Shown here: one piece after another, positions 45,831 through 57,923 of the stretch | Position numbering within the stretch: the first letter of the stretch is position 1 | Layout of the letters: every line of letters begins with the position of its first letter | DNA from: Clavulina sp. PMI_390 | Lineage: Eukaryota > Basidiomycota > Agaricomycetes > Cantharellales > Hydnaceae | NCBI GenBank assembly: GCA_015039315.1 | Contig: WIDE01000056.1 | Span: 13,611 to 77,610, forward strand | Direction of reading: 5' to 3' | Length of the DNA: 64,000 bases | Program-made: the position numbers and the translations under genes | Notes under the pieces: generated by a model | Databases searched by the model: none | Told to the model about the DNA's origin: nothing | What the model saw: only the letters and a program-made list of their open reading frames with translations

Positions 45831-46680
45831 GGACGCAAGGGGCTGGGTCCAGACGAGCCAAAAAAAATAGTTAATTCTTCAGTTAGAATCTCTGGAGAGG
45901 CATGCTAGTTTGGGTCGAAACCCTGAGAACCAGATTGCCATCGCGAATAGAGACTTTGCAGTCAATAGTTCCCTCTCGCGGCTATGCGAGTATTGATTAT
46001 AGTATAACAACAGCTCGAGCTACTGAGGGCCACGCATTAAACCTGCATCATTGTGACGAACCAAGAGGTCAAGTCGACGACAGTTGGATCAAAAGAGAAG
46101 CTAATAGCATATATGGCGATAAACTTGACTAAAATTGAGGCCGAACAAAAGCTTTCGGTCTGCGACCACCCCTAATGCTCCGACTATCATGGTGCCTTGA
46201 CCACACACAGTATCTCACTTAAAACCACTGAGTCACTCAGAATGGGAGCCAATCGGCCTGAATCTGCTGCAGTAAGTTTCAACGACCTGCTTGGTCGTTT
46301 CGAGAATATTCGGTAACACTTTCCTGCTGAGGCTGAGGTCTGGATGTCCGTGTGTCCTGCATCAGCGAATGGGTTCGAGCGTGTGAATTTACCCTTTTTC
46401 GCACGCGAGGCATGTAGGACTGTGGCGCCACAATATCAGTGCGTACCTTCAATTGGCACCATCGATCCACCTCACGAGAGTTCCATCTCTCCCATCGCGA
46501 GAAGGTTGCGTTGCTGTGCGGTCAACGAACCGAGTTGAGCTACCTTCGCCTCACTCCTAAGCAAGTACTTGCTTATCTGATTACACGAGCCTACCTTCAA
46601 CTTTGAGATCGCTTGTGTAGCCTTCCATCACCCAGAGATATATAAATTCGTCACTGGGCTAATTCATCTGCCGGATCCAG
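45831..46680. other. Intergenic with promoter of IAPPRT copy 3
   Basis: No coding feature is seen. A TATATAAA-type element at 46637-46646 lies about 40 bp before the ATG at 46681. Confidence 0.45.
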
Positions 46681-47747
46681 ATGTCTGATATTATTTGTGA
46701 GCTAATATGTGGTTAGGTTGCTTTCACAGCATTATAAACATCTTCTCTTGCTGTCCACAGCCCTGCCTCCCAGGTATACGATAGAAGATATCTCCGGACC
46801 CCCAGAGGATTCTTCTGATAACGCCAATACTCATCTATCTCGTGATGTTGGTCCTCTCGCTCCATCTCGTCCCACGACTGTACGTGCTCCATATCGTGAG
46901 TCAAGATGAGATGCGTTCAGCATGGCGTCTTCTCATCATTATTCACAGTGTACTACCAGCTGTTTAAAAATGGTCGGGCCTTGATGTCACATCAATCCTA
47001 TGACAGCGAGTACAACGCCTTGGGCCGAGTACGGCGCATTAGCATTGCACCTCCTCGCACAATCGCAAGCTTCTGCTTATGTGTCTTGGAGCTCGAAGGA
47101 TTCGGGATGTCTGACGTCAAAGAAGTCTACTTTGAAGATTACGACGTGCCAGTTTCGCTGCATGCACTTCTGCCCGTCGGTGTTGGTGATACGGGGACAA
47201 CGCCCGAGGAACCAATCGCCCTTATGCTTTGTGAAACCGCGCGCAGGAAGATTGGGGAGTCGCTACCAGTGCTCGAGCAGCCACCATTGGTGCCTGAGGA
47301 TATCCCTCTGGAGCTAGATCCAGCCGATCCGACTCGCGTTGTCCACCACATAGCTGTGTACCCTGGACCTGGGTGGCGTAGGAGTCGGTCTATCGACACC
47401 GCTTATCTTCTTGACTGGAATGGAGGAAAGAATGTTCAAAATGTAACCGGTGCCAACTTGATCTCAAGGGGCGATGGCATATGGGTGAGATCAGGAGTCT
47501 CTAGGGACTTGACTTATTCTGGTGAGTTCTACTAGGAAGGTGGTCTTTTGGATGCATTGCAGATTTTTTTCACTGGTGTTAGTGGGGCAACATGGGTTCG
47601 TAATAACTAGTAAATTTGATCAAATCATCCACATTCGCACGCGTCGAGTGGGAGGTGAGTGTCAATTACTGTAACCCAAGCTTACATGTACCATTGATTC
47701 AATAGCTTCCATACTCCATAGCCATCGGGTCTCAAGAGATTGAGTAA
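46681..47747 (+). CDS. IAPPRT-family protein, copy 3 (intact), 273 aa
   Basis: I do not recognise this family. Five exons join in phase: 46681-46696, 46761-46895, 46949-47521, 47583-47654 and 47722-47747 (822 nt). The protein opens with MSDIISLPPRY (a PPxY motif), then a polar acidic linker, then a folded region: YYQLFKNGRALMSH, VRRISIAPPRTIASFCLCVL, VKEVYFEDYDVP, GDTGTTPEEPIALML, LDPADPTRV, YPGPGWRRS, YLLDWNGG and IWVRSGVSRDL, ending with a basic IHIRTRRVGG segment. There is no signal peptide or membrane segment. Alternating hydrophobic strands suggest a beta-rich domain (inference). Exons 1 and 4 have exactly the same length as in copy 4, which fixes the gene model. Confidence 0.75.
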
Positions 47748-48357
47748 AGCGATGGAAAATTCTTGTGATATAATTCTCAGTCTGTGTTTCTGCGAATTGT
47801 CTTCCTTTTAAAAATATTGTAGCTTAATGACTATCAAAGAGCCCACCTAGTATTCACACTGTTGTTCGTGATTCCAGGCGCTGCACAATATACTCCAGCC
47901 TGGGGCGACCAAGACACCGCTCTGCTGAGCCGGCGAGACATACGAAGGAAAGGAGTCGGCGACATACGCGGCGATTTGGTTGGGAGTTCAAGGGAATGTT
48001 GACAATACCTCCCCCCTCAGCCTAACTCCATGTATTTGGACGCTCACTTGGAGGATGGCAGTTTCTTGAGCGTGGGAAATGTTGAACTTTCATCCAGGAA
48101 CGTGATGCGCCGAACACCAACGCATTCTTTATCTTTGACACCTCCGATCACACCCCACAGTGCCTTCTGCTGTGACTGTCCCCCGAAGCCCCGTTACTGC
48201 ACAGGTCAAATGGTTTAGTAATGACACCTCTGCACTGCCTCCGAGCGTCTACATGTATAGCTCTCTGGGCGAACTCTGCGCGCAACCTTCAGATCGCTGT
48301 TAGCCCCTGCCATCGTCCCAAGATTAGCCGCCAGGCTAGTGTAGCTGCTGGATCCGA
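47748..48357. other. Intergenic between two IAPPRT genes
   Basis: No coding feature is seen. No convincing TATA box precedes copy 4, unlike copy 3. Confidence 0.4.
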
Positions 48358-49392
48358 ATGTCTGATACTATTTGTGAGTCAATGTGTGACCAAGTTGTTA
48401 TGACACGAGTATCACATCTTCTCATGTCCTTGTCAGCTTCGCCTCCGACGTATGCTGCTCTGGATCCCAATGAATGGGCAGATAGTTTGGATGACCTCAC
48501 GCAAGCTCCTTCACAAGCTTCCACAGCTCGGCTCATCCATCTTAGCTCTCTGACCCGTCACGTGGATGATAGTGAACAAGCTCAATATGGTGAATTTGGG
48601 GGTGGGCGTCCAGAAGTGTAATCCTCATCACCATCGTTAGTTTATTACCAGATATTTCAGAATAGTCGGGCTCTGGGCTCATATGAATCATTCGACGACG
48701 AGTACAATGCCTTGGGCCGGGTTCGGCGGATCGGCATCGCCCCTCCCCGGACAATCGCAAGCTTTTGCCGATGCGTACTGGGTCTCGAAGGATTCGAGTT
48801 GTCCGATATTTATGAAATTTACTTTGATAATTCTGAGGTGCCAGCTTCGCCGCGCGATCTTCTGTCTTTCGTTGTTGGCGATCCGGGCACGAGGCCAGAT
48901 GCGCCGATCGCTCTCATTCTTCGCGACTCAGCGCTCCGACAGCCAAGGCCATCATCAAACCTTGGACATATGCGACCAAAGAGGACACCGGTCTATTTAG
49001 ATCAGGTTCCACCTGACGTCGCACGTCCTGGGCCTGGGTGGCAAATGGTTCAAGCTAAACAGAACCTTTCCATTCTAGACTGGGATGGGGGGGAATGGAT
49101 TCAAAATGCATCCCGTTTGCCTATCATAATGGCTCATGAGGTCCTATGGGTAAGACTAGGGGTGACAAGACGCCTGATCCTTCACTGTGAGTCAAATTTG
49201 AAGGTCCACCTATTGTCGCATCACAGCCCTCCTTTTTTTGGTTGTTAGATCCCGAGAACGAGCACCCAGAATATATTACATGCCATCAGGCCATACAGAT
49301 ACGCACCGGAAGAATGGGAGGTGAGTAAAAGGTGGCTAGAAATTGTATCAGTCATTAGTTCAATATCTTCCCTCCTCGATGCAGCCATTTGA
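48358..49392 (+). CDS. IAPPRT-family protein, copy 4 (intact), 264 aa
   Basis: Five exons join in phase: 48358-48373, 48437-48589, 48641-49186, 49249-49320 and 49385-49392 (795 nt). The start MSDTISSPPTY carries a PPxY motif. The core contains YYQIFQNSRALGSY, VRRIGIAPPRTIASFCRCVL, LSDIYEIYFDNSEVP, GDPGTRPDAPIALIL, RPGPGWQMVQ and LDWDGGEW, and the last segment is IQIRTGRMGG plus a two-residue final exon. It is a tandem neighbour of copy 3 (611 bp apart, same strand). Sequence between shared motifs is clearly diverged, so this is an older duplication than that of helical genes B and C. Function is unknown. Confidence 0.75.
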
Positions 49393-50137
49393 GAGCAATG
49401 ATTGTGTAGCAGGCTCCCTTGCGGTGTCTTTTAGTTCGCTTTTGCGTAAATGCACCTGAATAATATATTCATTGATAATTTATCACTCTATCTAACCGGG
49501 AGTGGAGCTGTACTTTGACCGGGCCAAAGCATTAGCAAAAGTCCTTCGCTTAGATTTCGGGTTTCGAGGTTGGGCAATTGGGATCAATTCATTTCACGCA
49601 CCCTGGTTGCGAGGTTTGAAACCACAACAACCTTCCCAACCTCGCAATTTTGGTGAAGAACTGTTGGTGATGCTTAGGGGCACGAGGAACCTTTAGGATA
49701 CGAATGGCTTGCACCGAAGTGGGCGCTATAACTTGTTGAGCGAAGCTTGAGGAGGAAAGGGGCAAGTCCGGAAAGTTTCAGATATATAGGACCCTCAGTA
49801 AGTGCGGAGTTGAAGAAAAAGGGGGGGGGGGGGTTGAGTCACACATATCCGCACCCGCTTCCCCTCCGCGAGACTGAGACACTTCCCTGAGGGTATGGGT
49901 GCGTCTTCCATCTATCCCCGTACTCCATCTCATCAAATTTCAACCCACACACCGATGTGCCCAATCACTCGCGCGAAACGGTCAGCAAACCCATCATCAG
50001 GATAAGTTTCACTACTCGATTACTAAACTGGACGAGAATGTCTCTACTACTGTGCGCATAGAGCCCGAAGTGACAGCTCGAGCGTTGTCGAGAGCTCGAA
50101 CACTTGCTCTGCAAGCCACCACGACCACACAGATTGT
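49393..50137. other. Intergenic, no gene seen
   Basis: This contains a run of about a dozen Gs near 49826. Short frames are unrecognised. Confidence 0.4.
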
Positions 50138-50431
50138 ATGCGTCGGACGAAAAGAGTCCGATTCAGCGAAACAGTGAATATCGCACTGGTTGTAGTGGAA
50201 AGAACCCCTCCTAGAAAGCCATCTCGCCTGCTCCTTCTTCCTGCACCCCCAACGGAGCTCAAGGAAACACCAACTACTGGAAAACAAAGGGCAAGGACAA
50301 CACGAGCAACGGCAGATGCGGATGATGAGGCTGGGATTGCTCGACTAGTCGCCCTTGGTGCAGATAAGATGCGACAGAGACAGGAGTCGAAGAAAAAGAA
50401 GAGAGGGGCCAAGAAGCGCAGCACAAGTTGA
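50138..50431 (+). CDS. Hypothetical small basic protein with RVxF motif
   Basis: This open frame of 97 residues starts MRRTKRVRFSETV. KRVRFSE fits the RVxF docking motif for protein phosphatase 1. The C-terminus is strongly basic (KKKKRGAKKR), suggesting nuclear or nucleolar location. The middle is Pro/Thr-rich. It could be the last exon of a longer gene beginning upstream near 49950-50100. No recognised domain is present, and the coding status is uncertain. Confidence 0.35.
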   Translation: MRRTKRVRFSETVNIALVVVERTPPRKPSRLLLLPAPPTELKETPTTGKQRARTTRATADADDEAGIARLVALGADKMRQRQESKKKKRGAKKRSTS

Positions 50432-50757
50432 CAAAGCGGGGTGATGTGTAGCTGGGCTGAATGCTATCTACTGTACACCTGAAGCTACACCGAACGTTGA
50501 CGTGGAACTGGACTATTTCGTTATTAATTTTTTAATGTGCTGTATGAACTATCTCTCGTCGATAGTGACACGAGGGGTCGAAAAACGAGGAAGGTTTTCG
50601 ATGAGGGAGAGGCTGTGCACGAGGCGGTGGTGGCCCCGAAGCGCGTTGCCTTTTTGGGATTGTGACATTTTCTGAACTATCCTCTATCCCACTTCCACCT
50701 GAGTGTCCCCGTCGTCGACGACGAGTCCACCCTCAACGCCCACACACCCAACCAACC

Positions 50758-53700
50758 ATGTCCGCGACAGTAGCATCTGTACCGCGCGCCGTTCGCAGCT
50801 CGCGTGGCGGTCCCCACCGTTCTTCGCGCCCTCAAGAATCCAACTCTTCGCCCGCCGCCGTAGCGACTAATGCCAACGAGTCAGAAGAGCTGCGCGCTCT
50901 TCGTGCAAAGTTTGGAAGCAAGCTCAAGACTCTAAAAGAACTCTTCCCTACCTGGTCGGACGAAGACCTTCTCTCGACGCTGAACGACGTCAATGGGTCA
51001 GTCGAAACCGCCGTGGGCCACATTAGCGAAGGTGCGTATTCTAACGATGGCCTGATAACCTAAAAAGTGTTTCTAACATGCTTCCTTTTCTACTCTCTAA
51101 ATCTTTGCTTTTCAAAACTTGCCCGTTGTTTCTGCCGATTTTTTGCTTTTGTTGGTCGCGTGTCTCCCTTGGTACGTGCCGTGCCTGTGGGCGCTTTCAT
51201 CCCAACGCAACTTCTAGGCCACGCCGAGCAATGGGGCTCCGTTTCTCACCACAAGAAAGATAAAAAATCAGCCACCCCTTCGTCATTCTCCGGTGCTCAC
51301 CATGGTGGTGGCCGTGGTGGTCATCGTGGTGGCGCTGGTGGCGACCGTGACGGTTTCTCTAATGCGACGCGCGGTGGCGCCCGCGGTGCCCGTGGTGGTG
51401 GTCCTCGTGGAAGTGCTCGTGGTGGTGGCCGCTTTGCTGCTGGCCGCGACCGCGAGGGAGGCTCTGGCGCCGAGTCCAAGCAGTCTGCCGGCGGTGACGC
51501 CTCTGCTGCTGCTGCCGATTGGGGAAGCGCAGCCGCCGTTGAAACTAGTGGCTGGGGTCCATCGGACGATGCTGCTACCTCCGCCCCTGCCGCCGCTAAT
51601 GCTGCTGCTTCTGGCGATGAAGCGACAACTTCTGCTCCTACTTCAAAGGCGGATGCCGAACCTGCGACCAATGGCGCGCCTACTCTCTCGAATGGCAACC
51701 ACGCCACCCCATCTACCGCCTCTAAACCCGCTCCTCCTTCCTCTGCCGCTGGTGCAAAGACAGCTCGAGTACCAGCCGGTGCGAAACTATCGTGGGCTCA
51801 AATTACACGGTATGTGTGGCCCAATTACGGTCTCTTCTGTTCTCGTGACCCTTCACGAACTGACGATGGTTGCTTTCTGTTTTTGTTTTTTGCCCTAATT
51901 GTCGGCTTTCGTCCTCTTGCAGCCCCAAGGATCCTCCTAAGCCCGTAGCTCCTGTTCCTGCCAAGGCTCCTGCTCCTGCCGCCACCACCCCCGCATCTCT
52001 TCCTCCCAAACCTGTCACAAACGCCGTCACCCCTGCCGCTGAACCCCCGGCTCCCTCTGTCCCTGCTCCTACTCCCGCCCCCGCCCCCGAAGTTTCCACA
52101 AAAGAAGAGCCGACTGGTTGGGAAGACCCAACTACGGCTACCGGCCCTACTTGGGATGACGAACCCGCGTCTTCAGCACCTGCTGCTGCTACTCCAGCAC
52201 CGATCGAGGAAGAGGCGACCCCTGCGCCTGCGGCTGAACCAGTTGTCGAAGAATCGGCCCCAGAACCAGCTCCGAGCACATTGCAAGATCCTGCAATCAT
52301 CTCGATCACCACCACCCCTGCCCCCACCATCACCACTACCACCACTTCCACCGAACCCCCAACTCCTTCCCTTGCCAGCGCAGCGACTACGTCAACAGCT
52401 GCAACACCCTCACTCTCTTCTACTCCCATCACACCGACCGCCGGGGCACCCCCACCCGGCCTTTCCGCCCCATCTCCCGTCTCCACCCCCTCAAAAGCTG
52501 TCGGCCGCAAGAACCTCAACCGGTTCAAGTCGACAGATTCCCCCGTCATCCTGCCAAGTGGCGTCGGCATTGGCGGTTCTCCACTCAGCTTCGGTCAATT
52601 TGGCAGCGTCGGCGGGGCCTCCAACGGGACAAACGGATCTCTGGACCGCTTCGGCATGCAATTTGGTAGCCTGAGCCTGAACGACGACTTGGATGCCCCC
52701 GCTCCCGAGCCGTCAAAGGAAGAGGAGCCTGCAGCTGCTGCACCGGCTCCTTCGACTGTTCCTATCGGCCAAAAGACTCCCCAACAGAGCGCCGCGACTG
52801 CTGTTCAACCTTTGGCGCCTGCAGCAGCCCCGGCTCCTGCTCCTGCTGCTGTAGAGTCCCCTGCCATCTCTACCTCGCAGAGCCTTCCTATTTCTCTCCG
52901 AGAACAGGCTCCTGCTCCCACTCAAGCTGCCCCTGCTCCTGCTCCTGCTCCTGCTCCCGCAGCTCAACCGGCTCAGGCTTCGCCTGCGCTGTACCAGAGC
53001 ACTGCTCAGAGTGCTCAGCCCCAAGGGCTCTTCAGTGCTCAGGACTCGCGCCTCGGTGCTATTGGTGGATTCTCCGCCGCTCAGCCTCAATCGCAAGTGC
53101 AGGCTCCTGCTCAAGCGCCTCAGCCACAGCAGCAGGCTTCTCCCGCACAGGCACAACAGCCTGCTCAGCCTCAGTCCACCCAAGCTCAGCCTCTCCAGCA
53201 ACAGCAGCCTCCTCCCCCACCTGGCTTCTCAGGCGCCTATAACAATGCGAACAATAACAACAACTCGCGCCCTGACATGGCGTACTTCTCGTCATCTGCT
53301 GCTCAGCAGCAGCCGCTCTCGGCCGGTGGGGCTGCTCAGGACTTTGACCCTGTGTATTTGAGCAATGGGAATGGGAATGGCGTGAATGGCGGTGGTGCAC
53401 CTGGTTTGACCCAACAGCACCATCAGCAGCAGCAGAACCAGAGCGCTGGGCTTGCTGGTATTGGGGGTGGTCTTGGAAATGGTATGGGTGGTGCGTTCGC
53501 GAGTGGAACTGGCGAGTATGGTTCCTATGGCGATCAGCAGAGGGTGAGTCATCTCTTCTTTTCTGCACACATATCCTTTCGATTCTCGTGTCTGGAATGG
53601 GCACTAACCTTGGCGCGATTGGAATAGTACTATGATTCGCCATACGGTCTGCCCTCGCGGAACGGTCTTGGTGCTCAGCACCAGCATCAACAACAGCAAC

Positions 53701-54767
53701 CTGACGACTTGAACAAGAACCTCTTCAACTCGTCTCAGAACGCGAACATCTCTCAACCCCAGCAACCACAACATTCTGGCCTCGGCGGTGCCAACTCTCA
53801 GCAAAGCCCCAACCCTCTCAATGGCCCGAACGCCCAGCAGCAGCCTCCCTATGGCGCCCCCATGGGCTACTACTACGCCCAGCCGTACCCTCAATCGACT
53901 TACTATGGTCATCAGTACCAGTACCCCAATCCCCCTCAGCCCGCGCCTTACATGCATCATCAGCACAAGTACCAGACCATGTACAACCAGAGCCCGAGCT
54001 TGCCTCATCAGGGCCAGCCTGCACCTCAGCCTGCTCAACAGCAGGGTGGTGGCGCACCTGGTGCTGGTGGTGCGAACGTGCAGGCTCAGGGTGGAGCGGG
54101 CGCCGGATCTCAGCAGGCTGGTGCCGGTGGAGCTGGAGGCGTCTCGACAAAGCCGACGCAGTACGGCACTTCACAGCAGCAGCAAGCCACGTACAATGCC
54201 TACATGGGCGGACAGGGTTACGATGATTACCAGGCTCCTGGTCCTCAGGGCGGGTACATTGATGGCTATGGCCAGCAGCCTCAACAGCAGAAGCTTGGTG
54301 GTGCCGGTGCTGGTGGTCCTCAGGGCGGGCTTTATGGCCAGAACCCTGCTGCGATCCAGGGCTACCACCTCGGTGGAGCCTCTCCTGCGCAGGGCGGTCA
54401 GCAAGGTGCCGGAGGCCCGCCCAGCGGTGCTCAGCGCGATGCGAGCGCATACAAGCCGTACCAGCCTACTGGCGGGAACCCCGGCGCAAATGGCGCGGGC
54501 GGTGCGTCGCAGCAGGACAAGAGCGCTGGTGCTCAGGGCGGTCGCGGCGCGTCCAATGGCGGGCCTCAGCAACAAGGTGGCCAGCAGGTGCCTCAGCAGC
54601 AGGGTCAGCAGCAGCAGCAGATGCAGCCCCAGCAGCAACAGCAGCAACCGATGCAGTACCAGCAACAGTACTACCGCGGCGGCTACCAGCCTCAGCAGCA
54701 GAGCGGTCGCCTCTACCAACCTGACCAGGGCTACTATGGCTACCAGAACCAGTGGGGCGGTTACTGA
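50758..54767 (+). CDS. DEF1: RNA polymerase II degradation factor DEF1-like
   Basis: Def1 binds ubiquitin through a CUE domain and helps ubiquitylate and degrade stalled RNA polymerase II. Four exons join in phase: 50758-51031, 51218-51809, 51923-53543 and 53628-54767 (3627 nt, 1208 aa). The CUE-like helix bundle is in exon 1 (LKTLKELFPTWSDEDLLSTL with NGSVETAVGHISEG). It is followed across intron 1 by HAEQWGSV and the basic KKDKKSA, a typical Def1 order. Then come an RGG-rich stretch (51300-51440), an Ala/Pro-rich middle (51950-53000) and a Gln/Gly/Tyr-rich prion-like tail ending YYGYQNQWGGY. The start at 50758 is chosen because the peptide from upstream in-frame ATGs is unlike the family. 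Confidence 0.82.
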
Positions 54768-55419
54768 TCGCTCTACTCTAGTATCGTAGTCGACGTCATG
54801 GAACCAATAATTCCTCCAAAAACTTCTCCTCTCATCAATCATCACCTTCGCATCGTCTGACCCGCCGTCCGCATTATTGTTCCTTCTTTCTTGCTTTTTC
54901 ACCATTTTCTTCTCGTTTTTTGCCCCATCTTATTCCTTACTTTTCTCTCTTCGGTTTCAATATCTCTTTCTCTCCTAACTCTCTTCCTCAGTCGCATTTG
55001 TCATCTCTCGATCTTGCATGCCATGATATGAACTACTTGTCCCCCCGCTCTGATCTGTAATTCTTGAAGTTCTCGTCTATCCGTGTCTAATGATCTTCGT
55101 TCTCTCTTCTTTCCCTCTCCATCTCTGGCCGCGGTCCTGTTATTGGACGCGCGCGTGTGTGTAATATGTGTGAATGGTTTTTGGCCTCGCTGCCTCTGTG
55201 CGCATATGATATTGTGATCTATCGGATGAGTGTTTACTGGCATTGAGACGAGAGAAGTGGAATAATCCATCGCTATACTCTGATTGCTCCGTGTGTCTCT
55301 TGGTATCCCTTGTGGACTCCTCTTACGCCAAGCCAGACCGGTGACTAATACAACTATTTGAGGACCTGGTTGGATTCCCTCAAGCCAACAGAGCGAGATC
55401 CTGAGATCTCTTTTGTCCA
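54768..55419 (+). other. DEF1 3' UTR / downstream region
   Basis: Pyrimidine-rich sequence follows the DEF1 stop. The part up to about 55190 is duplicated at 56835-57215, so it belongs to the segment copied with the DEF1 3' end. A minus-strand frame at 55001-55429 is not supported. Confidence 0.5.
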
Positions 55420-56365
55420 AATCATGCATCCACGATCGCGATAGGTCTTTCGCAATTCTTTCTCAACACCAACCTGCTGGATGCAGGTGTAACAGTCACA
55501 GCTCTCGGTTCGAGCCTACGCGGAAATGATCGATTGGCATATGGATCGACAAGACTCATATTAAACGGGCTCGGTCAATCAAAATAAGATATCGCGTGTA
55601 TAACACAGTTCCTCCGAACTGTGGCAATCGTCAGTGCTTGGTATTATAATTCAAGTGCATGTGCACCCGAGCTGACCCGACGACAGCTCCCCCACACCCA
55701 CAAGTGTTTCGGAGGAGCAGATTCACCGTGATTCTCATTAATTCATGTGAGTTGACTATATCCCAACAGGGGTGGGTATTCTCGGGGATTAGACAGCGGC
55801 GGAGTGTGGCGCAATTGGAAGTGATCTACATAGACCTAGTCAGAAATTACGGTGTGCATTAGCCTTAGGCTACAAATTGAGCATGAGGGATAGACTCAGA
55901 GCTATGTAAAGCTTAATTGAGGAATGAACCGGCCGAATAACATCTTTGATAAATAATGAACGCCTCAATGGATGTTGCTGAATATTCTACACCCTTCAAA
56001 ATCGGCGCTGAGAAGTTGTCGGTCAGGAAACTCCAAGTAGGAGCGATCCACCGACTTAGCAAAAGAATATCATCCAGTTTGCTAACTCTCTAAATGATGT
56101 CCTTACTCGCAGCCGAGGAGCTTTGGGAATAACGTTGTCCATAAATACCATGAGTTTGGCTGCGCACGACCTGACCCGAGAGTCTGAGAACGAGCGCCCA
56201 AAGATTCATGAAGCATGCGAATCCGGCGGAACAAGAAGGCCAAGACGGTTTCCACCTGTGACTTGATTATAGCTCAAAGGCAAGAGTGCCAGCTATCGGG
56301 TAGTAATGGAGTAAAATATACCATAAATCTTGACGAATCACCGCCGCCCCACAGGGCCTTCGCAT
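55420..56365 (+). repeat. Dispersed repeat, copy 1 (about 0.95 kb, uninterrupted)
   Basis: This is similar along its length, with gaps, to 61658-63150. Matching blocks include the one ending ATTAATTCATG (near 55736-55746 versus 61957-61967), GGAGTGTGGCGCAAT (55801-55815 versus 62020-62034) and GGTGTGCATTAG (55851-55862 versus 62645-62656). Copy 1 lacks the 573-bp element inserted in copy 2 and so shows the empty site, with TA at 55827-55828. It contains no long frame. Its class is unknown. Confidence 0.75.
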
Positions 56366-56672
56366 ATTCCTCCTAACCTCAATGCCATTCTACATTGATT
56401 TGAGGGATGAGCTTGTCAAAAAGGGAATTCGGCGCAGAATCCTTCAGCCCGATCGCCATCGCAGTTCGACCTGCCAATAAGAGAGACAATAGCATTCAGA
56501 ACGAGGGACCTTCGAAAGGGGAAAGATTTGACTAACGGAGTTCTTCCCATTGCTTGGGATCTTCACTGAAAGCTAGCCGCTGTCCACCGACATTCGGGCA
56601 CTGAAGCGCGAGAACATGAGCCAAGGCGGTCTGTCTGGCGTCAATAATTCCCACGCGAAGTAAAAAAAAAAA

Positions 56673-57215
56673 GCAGCAGCAGATGCAGCCCCAGCAGCAA
56701 CAGCAGCAACCGATGCAGTACCAGCAACAGTACTACCGCGGTGGCTACCAGCCTCAGCAGCAAAGCGGTCGCCTCTACCAACCTGACCAGGGCTACTATG
56801 GCTACCAGAACCAGTGGGGCGGTTACTAATTGCTCTACTCTAGTATTGTAGTCAACATCATGGAACCAATAATTCCTCCTTCAAAAACCTCTCCTCTCCT
56901 CTCATCCATCAGCACCTTTGCATCTTCTGACTCGCCTTCCGCATTCTTGCTTTTCACCATTCTCTCCTCTTTTTGCCCATCTTATTCCTTACTTTTCTCT
57001 CTTCGGTTTCATTATCTCGTTCTCTCCTAACTCTCTTCCTCAGTCGCATTTGTCATCTCTCGATCTTGCATGCCATGATATGAACTACTTGTCCCCCGCT
57101 CTGATCTGTAATTCTTGAAGTTCTCGTCTATCCGTGTCTAATGATCTTCGTTCTCTCTGCCTCTCCCTCCATCTCTATCTGGCGTATGTGTGTGTAATAA
57201 GTGTGAAACATATTT
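56673..57215 (+). pseudogene. Truncated duplicate of DEF1 3' end and 3' UTR
   Basis: From 56673 the sequence matches DEF1 from 54611, covering the last ~50 codons (QQQMQPQQQ to QNQWGGY), the stop and about 380 bp of the 3' UTR. The stop is TAA here and TGA in the parent. No start codon or upstream exons are present. A run of 11 As (56662-56672) sits exactly at the 5' breakpoint, adjoining the CAG repeats. It does not continue past about 57215. Confidence 0.85.
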
Positions 57216-57923
57216 GGCTCTCCATGACAACTTCTCAGCGCCGTGTTGTGTACCTGGTGTGCCGACCGCGTGATGCCAAGTGTGAGATAAAATGGCCAGG
57301 TTATCTCACAATGTTTCGTTTCGCGCAATTCATGTGCCACTCCTCGAGAATTGTTCAGTATAAAGTTGTCAGCCACAAAGATATCCCCAAGAACCATGGG
57401 GAGATTTAGCTACAAACAACTGACTATATTCTTCTTGGCCAACATCTCATTGATGCCCATACTCTGAGATCCCCAGCCAATATTGTCGGTCAAACTTCGC
57501 GACAAATTCAGAGCTCGCTACAGGCCTGTGAGCTGTGCAAGTTTTTGGTAACTTTCTTTCATTTGCTTAACTGTAGCTCCCCATGATGGGCTATCTCATT
57601 ATCGGGTTCATCCACTTGTGACGATCGGTAGAACACTGGGGTATTGTTGTTTCAAGAGCATTACAATATTTTATTCTCGATCCTTGGGCTCTATTGACTC
57701 GGCTAAAATGTAACTCCGAGCGAGGTAGACAATAGGTGAACCATAGATGGGCGCAACAACCAGCAGGACCCATTATTGGCCCCATCCCTAAAACCACCAT
57801 CACCACCACCTACTTGAGGGTCGAATTCACGAATCACTAGTGGCTTGGGTGGCAGAACCATTTTGCGGACTTTGGAATTGCTTCACCTTCTGCTCCGTAG
57901 CAATCCATTCTTCTGGGATCGTC
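57216..57923. other. Intergenic, no gene seen
   Basis: This lies between the DEF1 duplicate and the 3' end of the cyanovirin-type gene. Frames are short and unrecognised. Confidence 0.4.

Noticed and set aside
49820..49840. G homopolymer as a possible G-quadruplex or regulatory element
   Set aside because: A single uninterrupted run without further G tracts. More likely slippage sequence, and the length is uncertain in a draft assembly.
55001..55429. A 142-residue minus-strand frame downstream of DEF1
   Set aside because: It is antisense to the DEF1 3' UTR, and the duplicated copy at 56.8-57.2 kb does not preserve it.
57822..57841. A short stretch resembling a cloning-vector polylinker (GAATTC followed by AATCACTAGTG)
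   Set aside because: The match is only about a dozen bases, is out of register with a real polylinker, and sits in otherwise normal sequence. Chance is more likely than contamination.
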